From DASYKT01 sp963718105 (GTDB taxonomy: Bacteria > Acidobacteriota > Blastocatellia > Pyrinomonadales > Pyrinomonadaceae), in contig OY970352.1 of assembly GCA_963718105.1 (NCBI GenBank), positions 1,612,001 through 1,676,000 of the forward strand: 64,000 nucleotides of DNA, written 5' to 3'. Under the pieces are notes generated by a model. That model saw nothing but the letters and a program-made list of their open reading frames with translations, did not search any database and was not told where the DNA came from. Each line of letters begins with the position of its first letter. Positions within the stretch are counted from its first letter, which is position 1. Shown piece after piece: positions 40,198 to 48,263 of this stretch. The translations under genes and the position numbers were made by a program.

Positions 40198-40890
40198 ATG
40201 CGATTAAAACATTGGCTGGCACTATTTTTGGTGCTGAGCATGGCCGGCTGCGAAGGTATGTGCACAAAAATACCGAGCTGCGGGATCTTTACCTTTACCG
40301 GCTCAAAAGTCGACACATCGACCGTCAACGGGCTGGATATGAATCTCAGCTACGATTTTAACCCGGCCGATTGCGGTTCGAATTGCAGTTGCAACACGGT
40401 CGCATATATACAGATCGTCCGCACCGTCGATATGGAAGACAGCACGTATATATACCCCTCATCGGAAAAAGAGGAGCGCGCCAACGATAACGGCTGGTAT
40501 ATCGACCGGCTGGAAGGCAAGAAGTGGGGATACTACGGCCGCAACGATGACGGCAGTTTTGCCTCGACGCTCGACCCCGGTTCGGAGAACGATCCGGCCA
40601 TACTATTTGACGCGCCGAGCCGCGGCGAAGCGGAACCGTGGATAGATATCTGGTGGCAAGCGGTCAGCGTGCCGGTCTGCATCCAAAACGGTTCAGGCTG
40701 TGAAAACAAATTGCTGGGCTATTACTTCTGGAGCTGGGTGGTCGAGCCTTCGGGCGTAGTGAACGACCCGATCCACGCCATCGCCTGGGAAGATCACGAT
40801 GGCGAGGTCGACCTGGCCGTCGAAAAATGGAACATACAAGCGCCGACGCTCGGTAAAAACACATTTCCGGCATTCACCCGCTTGCCGTAA
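40198..40890 (+). CDS. Predicted lipoprotein, unknown function
   Basis: 230 residues. Signal peptide with lipobox LSMAGC (Cys ~18), then several Cys residues (CEGMCTKIPSC near 18-28, DCGSNCSCNT near 60-70). Trp-rich regions follow later (IDIWWQAVSVPVCIQ, LLGYYFWSWVVEP). No family recognised. The 24-bp gap to the next lipoprotein gene suggests an operon. The Cys richness of the N-terminal part may mean disulfides or metal binding. Confidence 0.7.
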   Translation: MRLKHWLALFLVLSMAGCEGMCTKIPSCGIFTFTGSKVDTSTVNGLDMNLSYDFNPADCGSNCSCNTVAYIQIVRTVDMEDSTYIYPSSEKEERANDNGWYIDRLEGKKWGYYGRNDDGSFASTLDPGSENDPAILFDAPSRGEAEPWIDIWWQAVSVPVCIQNGSGCENKLLGYYFWSWVVEPSGVVNDPIHAIAWEDHDGEVDLAVEKWNIQAPTLGKNTFPAFTRLP

Positions 40891-40913
40891 GCGCAGGAGA
40901 AACGAGGATCAAA

Positions 40914-41732
40914 ATGAAAATAAAATATCTCTTCATGTTAATTGCGATCACAGCCGGTTGCCTGCTGTCGTTATCCTGCTCGAAAAAAGCCGCTCCCGGA
41001 GTACAGGCGTCGCCCCCGGCGGAGATGAAACCGCAGTTGGAAAAATTACAGGCCGCCGAGGATAAAAGACGGACGGTCCAGGCCGAATACCAGGGAATGC
41101 CGGTCGGCGAACTGGCGAAACACCTCGAAGCCGACTCTAATAAAGACATCGAGCCGTTTAACTCGCTCGCGTTTCGCGAAATATCAAAACGCGGCGCCGG
41201 GGCGGCCAGGGAACTGGCGGCGCTTATCAAAACACCCAACCGCAGCTCATTTCTGGCGCTGATGGCGGTGCGCAAGGCCAACCGCGATGAGTACGCGAAA
41301 ATTGCGGAGAAGGTAAGAATACCGATCCTGATCGATGCGCTGGACAATTCGAAATACTTCAATACCTGGGGACTGCCGCATCTTTACTGGGAAGACGCCG
41401 CGAAAGCTATCATCGAAAGCGGCAAGCCTGCGCTGCCGGGCCTGGCAAAACTGCTGACGAACAAACACGACGCACCCGTTTGGGGTTCGGAAGAAGTCGC
41501 CGAATATAAAAAGTACAACTACCGCGTGTGCGACTATGCACTGGCGCTATCGCTGGAGATCCTGCAGAAAAAACAGGAGATCCCCGTGAAACCGGCGGAT
41601 CGCGACCGCCTGATCGCTTCGCTTGGAGTAGGCACCATCGGCGGGCCCAAGATCGGGCCCAAGATCGGGCCGATCATCTCCGTTGGGCCGGCCGTCCTGG
41701 ATAAAGGAATCGACGTTAAACGGGTGCGATAA
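40914..41732 (+). CDS. Predicted lipoprotein with helical repeats, unknown function
   Basis: 272 residues. Lipobox LLSLSC (Cys ~22), then a linker (SKKAAPGVQASPPAEM) and a helical, HEAT-like region (~65-215: NSLAFREISKRGAGAARELA, SFLALMAVRKANRDEY, LPGLAKLLTNKHDAPVWG). It ends with a Gly/Pro/Ile stretch containing a PKIG-PKIG duplication (41645-41670). It lies 23 bp after the lipoprotein at 40198-40890, probably the same operon, and both may form a surface complex; this is inference. Confidence 0.65.
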   Translation: MKIKYLFMLIAITAGCLLSLSCSKKAAPGVQASPPAEMKPQLEKLQAAEDKRRTVQAEYQGMPVGELAKHLEADSNKDIEPFNSLAFREISKRGAGAARELAALIKTPNRSSFLALMAVRKANRDEYAKIAEKVRIPILIDALDNSKYFNTWGLPHLYWEDAAKAIIESGKPALPGLAKLLTNKHDAPVWGSEEVAEYKKYNYRVCDYALALSLEILQKKQEIPVKPADRDRLIASLGVGTIGGPKIGPKIGPIISVGPAVLDKGIDVKRVR

Positions 41733-42155
41733 AACCCGGGAGCGCGTTCGAAGGCCGACTTGATGCCGGAGGCATTGCGGATATTAGCCGTGGGCGAAAG
41801 CCCACGGTCAGGGATAACATAACGAGCGAGCCCTAAAGGGCGATGGAGATCTGTCGCCTTTTCAGGGCTTTTGACGTTTTCGATGCCGCGATACCGGGCG
41901 CTTTCGCACCGGGCTAATATCCCAAAGCCCTCCGGGCTTTTTTGAATGCTGCGCGTTCATGCGGACGAGACGTCCGCGCTTCCGGTAAATTAGTTTTTCT
42001 ACTGTAATTATCAAGCCGCATTCGCCTGCCTCCGGTGGAAAATAATGCATCTTTAATGGATAATGAAGAAAATAGTGAATAATGAATAGTGAATAGTGAA
42101 CAAATATCATTAATCATTATTCAGTAGTAATTATTCATTATTAGAATTTAGAACC
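41733..42155. other. Intergenic: hairpin remnants and AT-rich short repeats
   Basis: 41786-41815 is the hairpin TAGCCGTGGGCGAAAGCCCA, related to the inverted repeats of the IS200-like unit. 41833-41850 (GCCCTAAAGGGC) is another short palindrome. 42060-42145 is made of AATAGTGAATAATGAA-type direct repeats followed by ATTATTCA words in reverse sense. No gene seen. Confidence 0.55.
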
Positions 42156-43064
42156 ATGGAAATGATATCTGCGGAGATCGCCGAAAAACCCTTAACCGCC
42201 GGTAAAAAACTGGGCGCTTTTATGGAGCTCACCAAACCGCGCATTGCGGTAATGCTGGTGCTGACTTCGGCGGCCGGATTTTATCTCGGCGCTAATACTT
42301 TAAAAGCTCCGTTCAACTTTGTCTTGTTCCTGAATTCGATGATCGGCATCACGCTGCTGGCGTTTGGCGTGGCGGCGCTCAACCAGTATTGGGAACGCGA
42401 TCTCGACAAGCTGATGGAGCGCACGGCAAAACGTCCGCTGCCGATTGGAAAATTAGGCGCGCTGGAAGCTTTGATATTCGCTTTGGCCATCACCGCCGGG
42501 GCGGAAATTTACCTGGCGCTGGCGGTGAATTTGTTGACGGCGGGTTTGGGATTGACCGTGATCGTCGGCTATGTGCTGATGTACACGCCGATGAAAACGC
42601 GCACGCCGATCTCAACCGCGGTAGGCGCGATACCGGGCGCAATGCCGCCGCTGATGGGTTGGACGTCCGCCGCAAATAACATCACCGTCGAAGCACTCGT
42701 CCTATTCTGGATACTTTTCATCTGGCAGTTTCCGCACTTTTTGGCGATCGCCAATATGTACAAGGAACAATACCGCGCCGCCGGCATTCGGATGCTGCCG
42801 GTAGTGGAAAAAGAAGGGAAGAACACCGCCTTTCAGATCGTGTTCTTTAACCTGGTGATCTTGCCAGTCAGCGTTATCCCGTATTTTACGGGCACGTCGG
42901 GGATCATTTATTTTATCGGAGCGATCGTGCTCGGACTCTGGTTTTTGTACGCGGGAATAAAAGCGGCGCGGGAAAAAACTCCGGAGGCCTCGCGTAAATT
43001 GCTGATGACCTCCGTGATGTACCTGCCGCTGATATTTTTCCTGATGGTCGTGAATAGTAAATGA
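42156..43064 (+). CDS. ctaB: Protoheme IX farnesyltransferase
   Basis: 302 residues, ~8-9 membrane helices. UbiA-superfamily motifs: NQYWERDLDKLMERTAKRPL (N-x-x-x-D-x-x-x-D magnesium-diphosphate site, ~73-92) and YTPMKTRTPISTAVGAIPGA (~142-160), with ANMYKEQYRAAGI following. It converts heme B to heme O by adding farnesyl, needed for heme-copper oxidases. A cytochrome oxidase subunit III gene and a DUF420 gene follow on the same strand, forming a small oxidase-assembly cluster. The start could be the next ATG at 42162. Confidence 0.93.
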   Translation: MEMISAEIAEKPLTAGKKLGAFMELTKPRIAVMLVLTSAAGFYLGANTLKAPFNFVLFLNSMIGITLLAFGVAALNQYWERDLDKLMERTAKRPLPIGKLGALEALIFALAITAGAEIYLALAVNLLTAGLGLTVIVGYVLMYTPMKTRTPISTAVGAIPGAMPPLMGWTSAANNITVEALVLFWILFIWQFPHFLAIANMYKEQYRAAGIRMLPVVEKEGKNTAFQIVFFNLVILPVSVIPYFTGTSGIIYFIGAIVLGLWFLYAGIKAAREKTPEASRKLLMTSVMYLPLIFFLMVVNSK

Positions 43065-43065
43065 A

Positions 43066-43230
43066 CCGATTTTAGATTGCCGATTTTAGATTTTGGATTG
43101 GTGTTTTTTTTTGTGTTGTTTAATGTTATTTCGTGGTTTCAGGTTTTAAGGTCTTAAGAAACTAGAACCAGGACAGATGAGGCAGCATTAAAAACAAATC
43201 CAAAATCGGCAATCTAAAATCCAAAATTGA
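43066..43230. repeat. Palindromic element, GATTTTAGATTGCCGATTTT / CGTGGTTTCAGG family
   Basis: Ends GATTTTAGATTGCCGATTTT and GGCAATCTAAAATCCAAAAT with an imperfect inner palindrome around TTCGTGGTTTCAGG. It occupies the entire gap between ctaB and ctaE. Confidence 0.85.
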
Positions 43231-43233
43231 ATT

Positions 43234-44004
43234 ATGAAAGTCGGAACCATCGAACCGTCCGAAGAAGAGGCCGAGGAAAAGAAGCCTCGTTCATCTCGAC
43301 GCACGGGCGGGGGTAACGGTTCAAACGGCGGCGGCAATAAAGGACGCAAAGGCGGCGGAGGTGGCGGCGGCGACCGCGGAGATGACGGGGGCGTTGGCGG
43401 CTCCAGTGGAGGCGACCCGCCCGAATCCGAAGAACGCAAAGCCGAATCTTCCGCATTAAAATACCGCATCAGCATCTGGTTTCTGGTGGCCGTCGCTTTT
43501 ATGACGTTTGCCGGGCTGTCGGCGGCCTACATCATGCTCGCGGCAAACCCGCAGCTCGAGTGGCGTCCGTTCGATCTTCCTTTCCAGCTTTGGATCTCGA
43601 CGGCCATCATCATCATTAGCAGCATCACCTACGAATTCGGCAAAAATAATCTTTTCTCCCGCCGGCAGATACAGGCGCGCAACTGGTTTCTCATCACCAC
43701 GGCGCTGGGCGCGATCTTTATCTCGTCGCAGGTTATCGCCTGGCTCGAACTCGTCGCCCGCGGCGTCTATATGACCGGCAATCCTTATGCGGGATTTTTC
43801 TACATTTTGACGGCAGCGCACGCGGCGCACGTCGTGGGCGGAATGGCCGCGCTCGGCTATGTGGTCTTAAAAAGCTGGCAGCCGACACAGAGTGAGATCG
43901 AACTGAAAAAACGCCGTTCGGCCGCCGAGATGAGCAGCGTCTTCTGGCACTTTCTGGGCGGGCTGTGGGTCGTGCTGTTTTTGCTGCTGGGTTTTTGGAA
44001 ATAA
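43234..44004 (+). CDS. ctaE: Cytochrome c oxidase subunit III with Gly-rich N-terminal extension
   Basis: 256 residues. Residues ~70-256 contain five to six membrane helices and COX3 signatures (YRISIWFLVAVAFMTFAGLS, NWFLITTALGAIFISSQVIA, FYILTAAHAAHVVGGMAALG, SSVFWHFLGGLWVVLFLLLG). The first ~70 residues are charged and then Gly/Ser/Asp-rich (TGGGNGSNGGGNKGRKGGGG), an unusual extension not needed for the fold. Subunit III stabilises the terminal oxidase. Subunits I and II are not in the window. Confidence 0.92.
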   Translation: MKVGTIEPSEEEAEEKKPRSSRRTGGGNGSNGGGNKGRKGGGGGGGDRGDDGGVGGSSGGDPPESEERKAESSALKYRISIWFLVAVAFMTFAGLSAAYIMLAANPQLEWRPFDLPFQLWISTAIIIISSITYEFGKNNLFSRRQIQARNWFLITTALGAIFISSQVIAWLELVARGVYMTGNPYAGFFYILTAAHAAHVVGGMAALGYVVLKSWQPTQSEIELKKRRSAAEMSSVFWHFLGGLWVVLFLLLGFWK

Positions 44005-44005
44005 G

Positions 44006-44109
44006 TATGGAGCGCGGGCATCCTGCCCGCCTCTTGTCAGTAGCGTCTGCGTTAGCAGATGCGTATTCGAACGCGCAGCGTTCGTGCGGGCAGGATGCCC
44101 GCGCTCCAT
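44006..44109. repeat. Palindromic element, ATGGAGCGCGGGCATCCTGC ends with inner CAGTAGCGTC
   Basis: ATGGAGCGCGGGCATCCTGC and GCAGGATGCCCGCGCTCCAT are the arms; half of a CAGTAGCGTCTGCGTTAGC unit lies inside, another case of nesting. It fills the gap between ctaE and the zinc-ribbon gene. Confidence 0.9.
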
Positions 44110-44122
44110 AGCGAGAAACTTT

Positions 44123-44617
44123 ATGCACTGTCCAAATTGCGGCCGGAAAACTTCAGCGGAATTGAAATTTTGCCGCTCCTGCGGGATGAAACTTGATTCG
44201 GTGGCGCGGGCGGTTAATAGCCATCTGACCGCGGACGAAGCTGACGAATCCGATGCCGCAGTTGAAGAAAAGAGCGCGGGCGGGCCGGGCAATCGCTTTT
44301 ACAGTATATACATCGGATTGGCGCTCAGTTTTATCGGGGTCGTTCTCGCCGTACTCGGGCAGGGAGGGCTGGCCAAATTTGGCGCGCTGATCGGGGTGCT
44401 CGGCGTGTTTGTCATGATGATCGGGGCCTTACCGGCGGCGGCAAAGTTTGACCGGGCGCTGCTTCGTTCAATGGGCAAGGGAGAGACTAAGCGTAAAGAA
44501 TTAGTGCCGGACAGCCCGGCCGAACTCGCTCCCGGTGACGATTTTCAACCGGCGGCAAGCGTGACGGAAGTTACCACCAGAAACCTGGACGAAAATAAAA
44601 CTAAAGTTGTGCGGTAA
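44123..44617 (+). CDS. Zinc-ribbon membrane protein
   Basis: 164 residues from the ATG at 44123 (longer starts are in repeat DNA). The N-terminal zinc ribbon HCPNCGRKTSAELKFCRSCG (CxxC x11 CxxC) is followed by a polar linker and two membrane helices (~65-86 and ~88-108, the latter FGALIGVLGVFVMMIGALPA). A charged C-terminal tail ends the protein. The family is of the general zinc-ribbon/DUF type with no fixed function. It lies between oxidase genes ctaE and DUF420 on the same strand and may be co-expressed. Confidence 0.8.
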   Translation: MHCPNCGRKTSAELKFCRSCGMKLDSVARAVNSHLTADEADESDAAVEEKSAGGPGNRFYSIYIGLALSFIGVVLAVLGQGGLAKFGALIGVLGVFVMMIGALPAAAKFDRALLRSMGKGETKRKELVPDSPAELAPGDDFQPAASVTEVTTRNLDENKTKVVR

Positions 44618-44624
44618 TTGCCGA

Positions 44625-44820
44625 TTTTAGATTTAGATTGACGATTTTAGATTGCCGATTTTGGATTTGTTTTGTTCGTGGTTCTTCGTGTGATTTCGTG
44701 GTTTCAGTCTTAAAAGCTCTCTATGTTGGCCAAGTTAAGACTGTAACCACGAAATCACACAAAAATACACGAAAAATCGGAACCTAAAATCCAAAATCCA
44801 AAATCGGCAATCTAAAATCG
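44625..44820. repeat. Palindromic element, TTAGATTGCCGATTTT / CGTGGTTTCAGTCTTAA family
   Basis: ATTTCGTGGTTTCAGTCTTA returns as GTTAAGACTGTAACCACGAA, and outer GCCGATTTTAGATTTAGATT as TCGGCAATCTAAAATCG. It fills the gap before the DUF420 gene, and its right end abuts the ribosome-binding site. Confidence 0.88.
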
Positions 44821-44836
44821 AGTGGGGAGGAATAAT

Positions 44837-45277
44837 TTGGATTTAATTAGCTGGTTTCCGCATATCAACGCATCGCTGAATGCGCTGAGCGGAATTTTTC
44901 TTTTATTCGGCTTTCTTTTTATCAAACTGGGGAAGGTGCATAAACACCGGGTGTGCATGCTCTCGGCCTTTACGGCTTCGACGTTATTTCTCGCCTCTTA
45001 TATTACTTATCATTCGATCCGCACTTATTATTTCGGCTTAGGCCCGACCAGATTTACGGGCGAGGGTATCGTGCGGCCGATCTATTTTGTCATTTTGGGA
45101 ACTCACACGGTTTTGGCTATAGTGGTAGTTCCGTTTATTCTGGTTACGCTGCGGTACGCGTTAAAAGGGAAATTTGATTCGCACCGCCGCCTCGCCCGCT
45201 GGACATACCCCATCTGGCTGTATGTTTCCGCCACGGGTGTGATAGTTTATTTGATGCTGTACCAGATTTATAAGTGA
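44837..45277 (+). CDS. DUF420 membrane protein (oxidase-associated)
   Basis: 146 residues using the TTG at 44837, which has GGGGAGG at the right distance (a GTG at 44822 would overlap that site). Four helices: LNALSGIFLLFGFLFIKLG, VCMLSAFTASTLFLASYITY, IYFVILGTHTVLAIVVVPFI and PIWLYVSATGVIVYLMLYQI. The pattern matches DUF420, proteins found next to heme-copper oxidase genes and related to CtaM assembly factors. Position after ctaB and ctaE supports a role in cytochrome oxidase assembly. Confidence 0.88.
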   Translation: MDLISWFPHINASLNALSGIFLLFGFLFIKLGKVHKHRVCMLSAFTASTLFLASYITYHSIRTYYFGLGPTRFTGEGIVRPIYFVILGTHTVLAIVVVPFILVTLRYALKGKFDSHRRLARWTYPIWLYVSATGVIVYLMLYQIYK

Positions 45278-45354
45278 CGAGTTATAAGTGACGAGTTACA
45301 AGAGGCGAGAGGCTTTACTTGTCACTCTTCACTTGTCACTTTCCGAAGCAAACT

Positions 45355-46038
45355 ATGTCCATCTTAATAGTAGTTGCCCATCCTGATGATGAAGTGCTCG
45401 GCTGCGGCGGGACCGCGGCGGCGCTGGCGATGCATGGCGAAGAAGTGCGGAGCTGCATTTTGAGCGGCGATGCCGACGCGCGCCAGAACCGTCCGGATGT
45501 GGATACTTTTCATTCGAATACCAACGAGGCGCAGAAGGTGCTCGGTTTTCAGCCGCCTGTGCTGGGCAATTTTCCAAACATCAAATTTAATTCCGTCCCG
45601 CATCTCGAACTGGTGCAGTTTATCGAAGCCGCCATCGAGCAGACCGGGGCCGAGATAGTTTTCACTCATCACCCGAATGACATCAATGACGATCACAAAC
45701 AGACCTCGGCGGCCTGCCAGGCGGCGGTGCGGTTGTTCCAACGGCGAATAGGCGTTAAGCCGCTGCGCGCGCTTTATTTTATGGAAATACTTTCGGCGAC
45801 CGATTGGACGTTCCCTTCGGGCAACGGTTTTCGCGCCGACACGTTTTATGAGATCGGCGCAGAGCTGCTGGAGCGAAAGCTGGTGGCGCTGCGTTCGTAC
45901 CAGGGAGTCATGCGCGACTTTCCGCACCCGCGCAGCGAAGAGATCCTCAAAGGCCTCGCGGCCTATCGCGGCGGCCAGGCCGGCATGCGCTACGCCGAAG
46001 CCTTCCAGACGGCGTTTCATGCGCTGGGCAGGAAATAG
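45355..46038 (+). CDS. PIG-L family deacetylase
   Basis: 227 residues from the ATG at 45355. Zinc-binding motif AHPDDEVLGCGGTAAA (~8-23) with the catalytic Asp; second His in THHPNDINDDHKQTS (~100-114). The fold is the LmbE/PIG-L N-acetylglucosamine deacetylase type. Substrates include GlcNAc-PI, GlcNAc-Ins (mycothiol), GlcNAc-malate (bacillithiol, BshB) and glycan-linked sugars. A sugar-1-phosphate transferase and a formyltransferase gene follow. Together with the YfiT-like gene at 24218 a bacillithiol link is imaginable but not shown. Confidence 0.92.
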   Translation: MSILIVVAHPDDEVLGCGGTAAALAMHGEEVRSCILSGDADARQNRPDVDTFHSNTNEAQKVLGFQPPVLGNFPNIKFNSVPHLELVQFIEAAIEQTGAEIVFTHHPNDINDDHKQTSAACQAAVRLFQRRIGVKPLRALYFMEILSATDWTFPSGNGFRADTFYEIGAELLERKLVALRSYQGVMRDFPHPRSEEILKGLAAYRGGQAGMRYAEAFQTAFHALGRK

Positions 46039-46039
46039 T

Positions 46040-46250
46040 TCGATTTAGATTTGAGATCGCCGATTTTGGGTTGTTTTTTTTAGTGTTGCTTCGTGTAATT
46101 TCGTGGTTCCAGCTTTAATCGGTATATAAATAGCGAATTTAAGACTGGAACCACGAAATTACACAAAACCACACGAAATCAAAATCCAAAATCGGCAACC
46201 CAAAATCGGCAATCCAAAATCGGCAATCCAAAATCCAAAATCGCAAGGGC
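46040..46250. repeat. Palindromic element, CGATTTTGGGTTG / CGTGGTTCCAGCTTTAA family
   Basis: TTCGTGTAATTTCGTGGTTC pairs with GAACCACGAAATTACACAAA. The right side is followed by three tandem CAAAATCGGCAATC units (46193-46240). It fills most of the PIG-L to sugar-transferase gap. Confidence 0.88.
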
Positions 46251-46317
46251 TTGCTTTACCTCATTCAAAAACGCTATTCTATTTACTCGATAAAAACTCC
46301 CTTCAGTTTTTAAATCA

Positions 46318-46884
46318 ATGTACCGAAGTGTTTTAAAGAGGATCTTGGACATCGTGCTGGCGTTGCTCGCCCTGGTACTGCTTTCGCCGGTGATGCTGGT
46401 GGTGGCGATCTGGATATATCTGGAAGACCGCGGGCCGATATTTTTCACCCAGCAGAGGCTGGGCCGCGGCGGCCGCACCTTTAATTTTCTAAAATTTCGC
46501 AGTATGCCGGTAAATACCGCCAGCCTCCCTTCGGCCAAGGCCAAGACGCTGCCCGTGACCGGCATCGGCAAGCTCATCCGCCGCACCAATATCGACGAAC
46601 TGCCGCAATTGATCAATATTCTAAAAGGCGATATGAGCATCGTCGGCCCGCGCCCGGCCATTCCTTCGCAGGAAAAACTGCTGGTGCTGCGGCACAAGGT
46701 GGGCGCCGACGAACTCGCTCCCGGTTTGACCGGGCTGGCCCAGGTCAACGCTTACGACGGCATGCCCGAAAACGAAAAAGCGCGCTGGGACGGCGAATAC
46801 GCGGCGAATATGAGTTTTTTCACCGATGTGAAGATAGTGCTGAGGACCTTTGCGTATTTGACGAAGAAGCCTCCTGTTTATTAA
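46318..46884 (+). CDS. Undecaprenyl-phosphate sugar-1-phosphate transferase (PglC/WcaJ core)
   Basis: 188 residues, the minimal monotopic PGT size. Re-entrant helix at ~10-32 (LDIVLALLALVLLSPVMLVV). The catalytic Asp-Glu and ligand motifs are found in IYLEDRGPIFFTQQRLGRGG, FNFLKFRSMPV, IRRTNIDELPQLINILKGDM and VGPRPAIPSQEKL, ending with APGLTGLAQVNAYDG. It transfers a phospho-sugar from a UDP-sugar to undecaprenyl phosphate, starting a membrane-linked glycan. A short start at 46318 has no strong Shine-Dalgarno. No flippase or glycosyltransferase genes are in the window. Confidence 0.93.
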   Translation: MYRSVLKRILDIVLALLALVLLSPVMLVVAIWIYLEDRGPIFFTQQRLGRGGRTFNFLKFRSMPVNTASLPSAKAKTLPVTGIGKLIRRTNIDELPQLINILKGDMSIVGPRPAIPSQEKLLVLRHKVGADELAPGLTGLAQVNAYDGMPENEKARWDGEYAANMSFFTDVKIVLRTFAYLTKKPPVY

Positions 46885-46928
46885 GAGTCGAGAGTTTAGA
46901 GAGTCTGTAGAGTCTTGAGAATTTTAAT

Positions 46929-47065
46929 AAATTGCCACTAGCTTTGGCTAGTGGTTGTTAGGTTACATATAATTTTTGGCTTTAGCCTAATGATTCTTTG
47001 GGCTAAAGCCCTTATCTTTTCAGATTTCTTTACCACCGGCTAAAGCCGGCGGCAATTTAAAAGCT
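46929..47065. repeat. Palindromic element, AATTGCCACTAGCTTTGGCT family
   Basis: AAATTGCCACTAGCTTTGGC at the left and GGCTAAAGCCGGCGGCAATT at the right are arms of one imperfect palindrome. It is related to 58868-59004 and the fragment at 7638-7702. Confidence 0.8.
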
Positions 47066-47157
47066 TCTCAACTCTCTGAACTCTCAAAACACTTCAGACG
47101 CTACAAACTATTAGGCTTGACTCATAACTCCATAAACTCTATAAACTCTATTTACTT

Positions 47158-47994
47158 ATGCGATTTGGTTTTGTAACTTGTGTCCAACTGGGACTGGCCT
47201 GCATGGAAGCGATCTATGGGGCGGGCGGAAAGCTCGACCTTGCCCTTACGCTCGCTGACGATAAGGCGCAAAATAAGTCCGGCCGCGTCTTTATCGACGA
47301 TTTTTGCGCTGAGCACCACATCGACCTCGTCAAAGTCCGTCATATCAACGACGAAGACGCCATCCAAGCCATTAAAGACCGCGGAATAGACTGGCTTTTT
47401 ATCATCGGCTGGTCGCAGATCGCGGGGCAGGAGGTGCTTGATGCGCCCAACCGCGGCGTGCTGGGCATTCACCCCACCCTATTACCCGAAGGCCGCGGCC
47501 GCGCGCCGATCCCAAACGCCATTCTAAAAGGCCTGACGCAGACCGGCGTGACCCTTTTCAAACTGGACGCGGGCGTCGATACCGGTGAAATTCTCGCGCA
47601 GGAGATACTGCCCATCGCCGATGATGAAACCGCGACAACCCTCTATAAACGCGTAAATGAAGCGCACAAAACAATTATTCACAATGTTTGGCCTTCCTTG
47701 GTTAATGATACGCTTGAACTAAAGGTACAGGATGAATCGAAGGCGACTATCTGGGAAGGCCGCACCCCGGACGACGGGCGGATAACCTTTGGAATGACGG
47801 TGGAAGAGGTTGACCGGCTGGTGCGCGCGACCACCCGGCCTTATCCCGGGGCGTTTGTAAAAAGAGAAGATAACAGCATCCTGCGCGTCTGGAGCGGGCG
47901 GATCAGCGATATCGACCATACCATCGCCGACAGATCGGAGCTGGTCGAATTAAGCGACGGGCTCTATGAAGCGCTGGATTTTGAGAAAGAATGA
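47158..47994 (+). CDS. Formyltransferase-family protein, N-formyl transfer to an amine (sugar?)
   Basis: 278 residues. The core contains LGIHPTLLPEGRGRAPIPNA (~101-120) and GVTLFKLDAGVDTGEILAQE (~129-149), the folate-binding formyltransferase motifs with His103 and Asp near 139. The Asn that precedes the His by two in most members (NxH) is Gly here (GIH). The C-terminal ~100 residues (TVEEVDRLVRATTRPYPGAF) resemble the methionyl-tRNA formyltransferase-like domain. A tRNA role is less likely, as the gene follows PIG-L and PglC-like genes; formylation of an amino sugar is the preferred inference. Confidence 0.8.
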   Translation: MRFGFVTCVQLGLACMEAIYGAGGKLDLALTLADDKAQNKSGRVFIDDFCAEHHIDLVKVRHINDEDAIQAIKDRGIDWLFIIGWSQIAGQEVLDAPNRGVLGIHPTLLPEGRGRAPIPNAILKGLTQTGVTLFKLDAGVDTGEILAQEILPIADDETATTLYKRVNEAHKTIIHNVWPSLVNDTLELKVQDESKATIWEGRTPDDGRITFGMTVEEVDRLVRATTRPYPGAFVKREDNSILRVWSGRISDIDHTIADRSELVELSDGLYEALDFEKE

Positions 47995-47999
47995 CGTCG

Positions 48000-48263
48000 A
48001 TTTTGGATTTTAGGTTGGCGATTTTGGATGCCGGGTAAAATATTAGGTCCTAAATTAATTTGCAGTCCGGAAGGGTCGCTTGCGCCCGCTCTTAAGTAGC
48101 CTGGAATAAGCTTTTAAGACTGTAACCACGAAATCACACTAAGCAACACTAAAAAAACAAACCCAAAACCGGCGACCCCAATCGGCAATTCCAAAATCTA
48201 AATCTAAAATCGGCAATCTAAAATCGGCAATCTAAAATCGGCAATCTAAAATCTAAAATCGGG
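48000..48263. repeat. Palindromic/tandem repeat block (CAAAATCGGCAATC and AGGGTCGCTTGCGCCCG units)
   Basis: Left: GATTTTGGATTTTAGGTTGG; middle: a half-copy of the AGCGGGCGCAAGC family (48062-48098); right: CCACGAAATCACACTAAGCA and at least four tandem GGCAATCTAAAATC units (48200-48263). Convergent gap with the M1 gene. Confidence 0.85.

Noticed and set aside
47158..47994. Housekeeping methionyl-tRNA formyltransferase (fmt)
   Set aside because: The catalytic Asn is replaced, there is no def neighbour, and the context is glycan modification; kept as a general formyltransferase.
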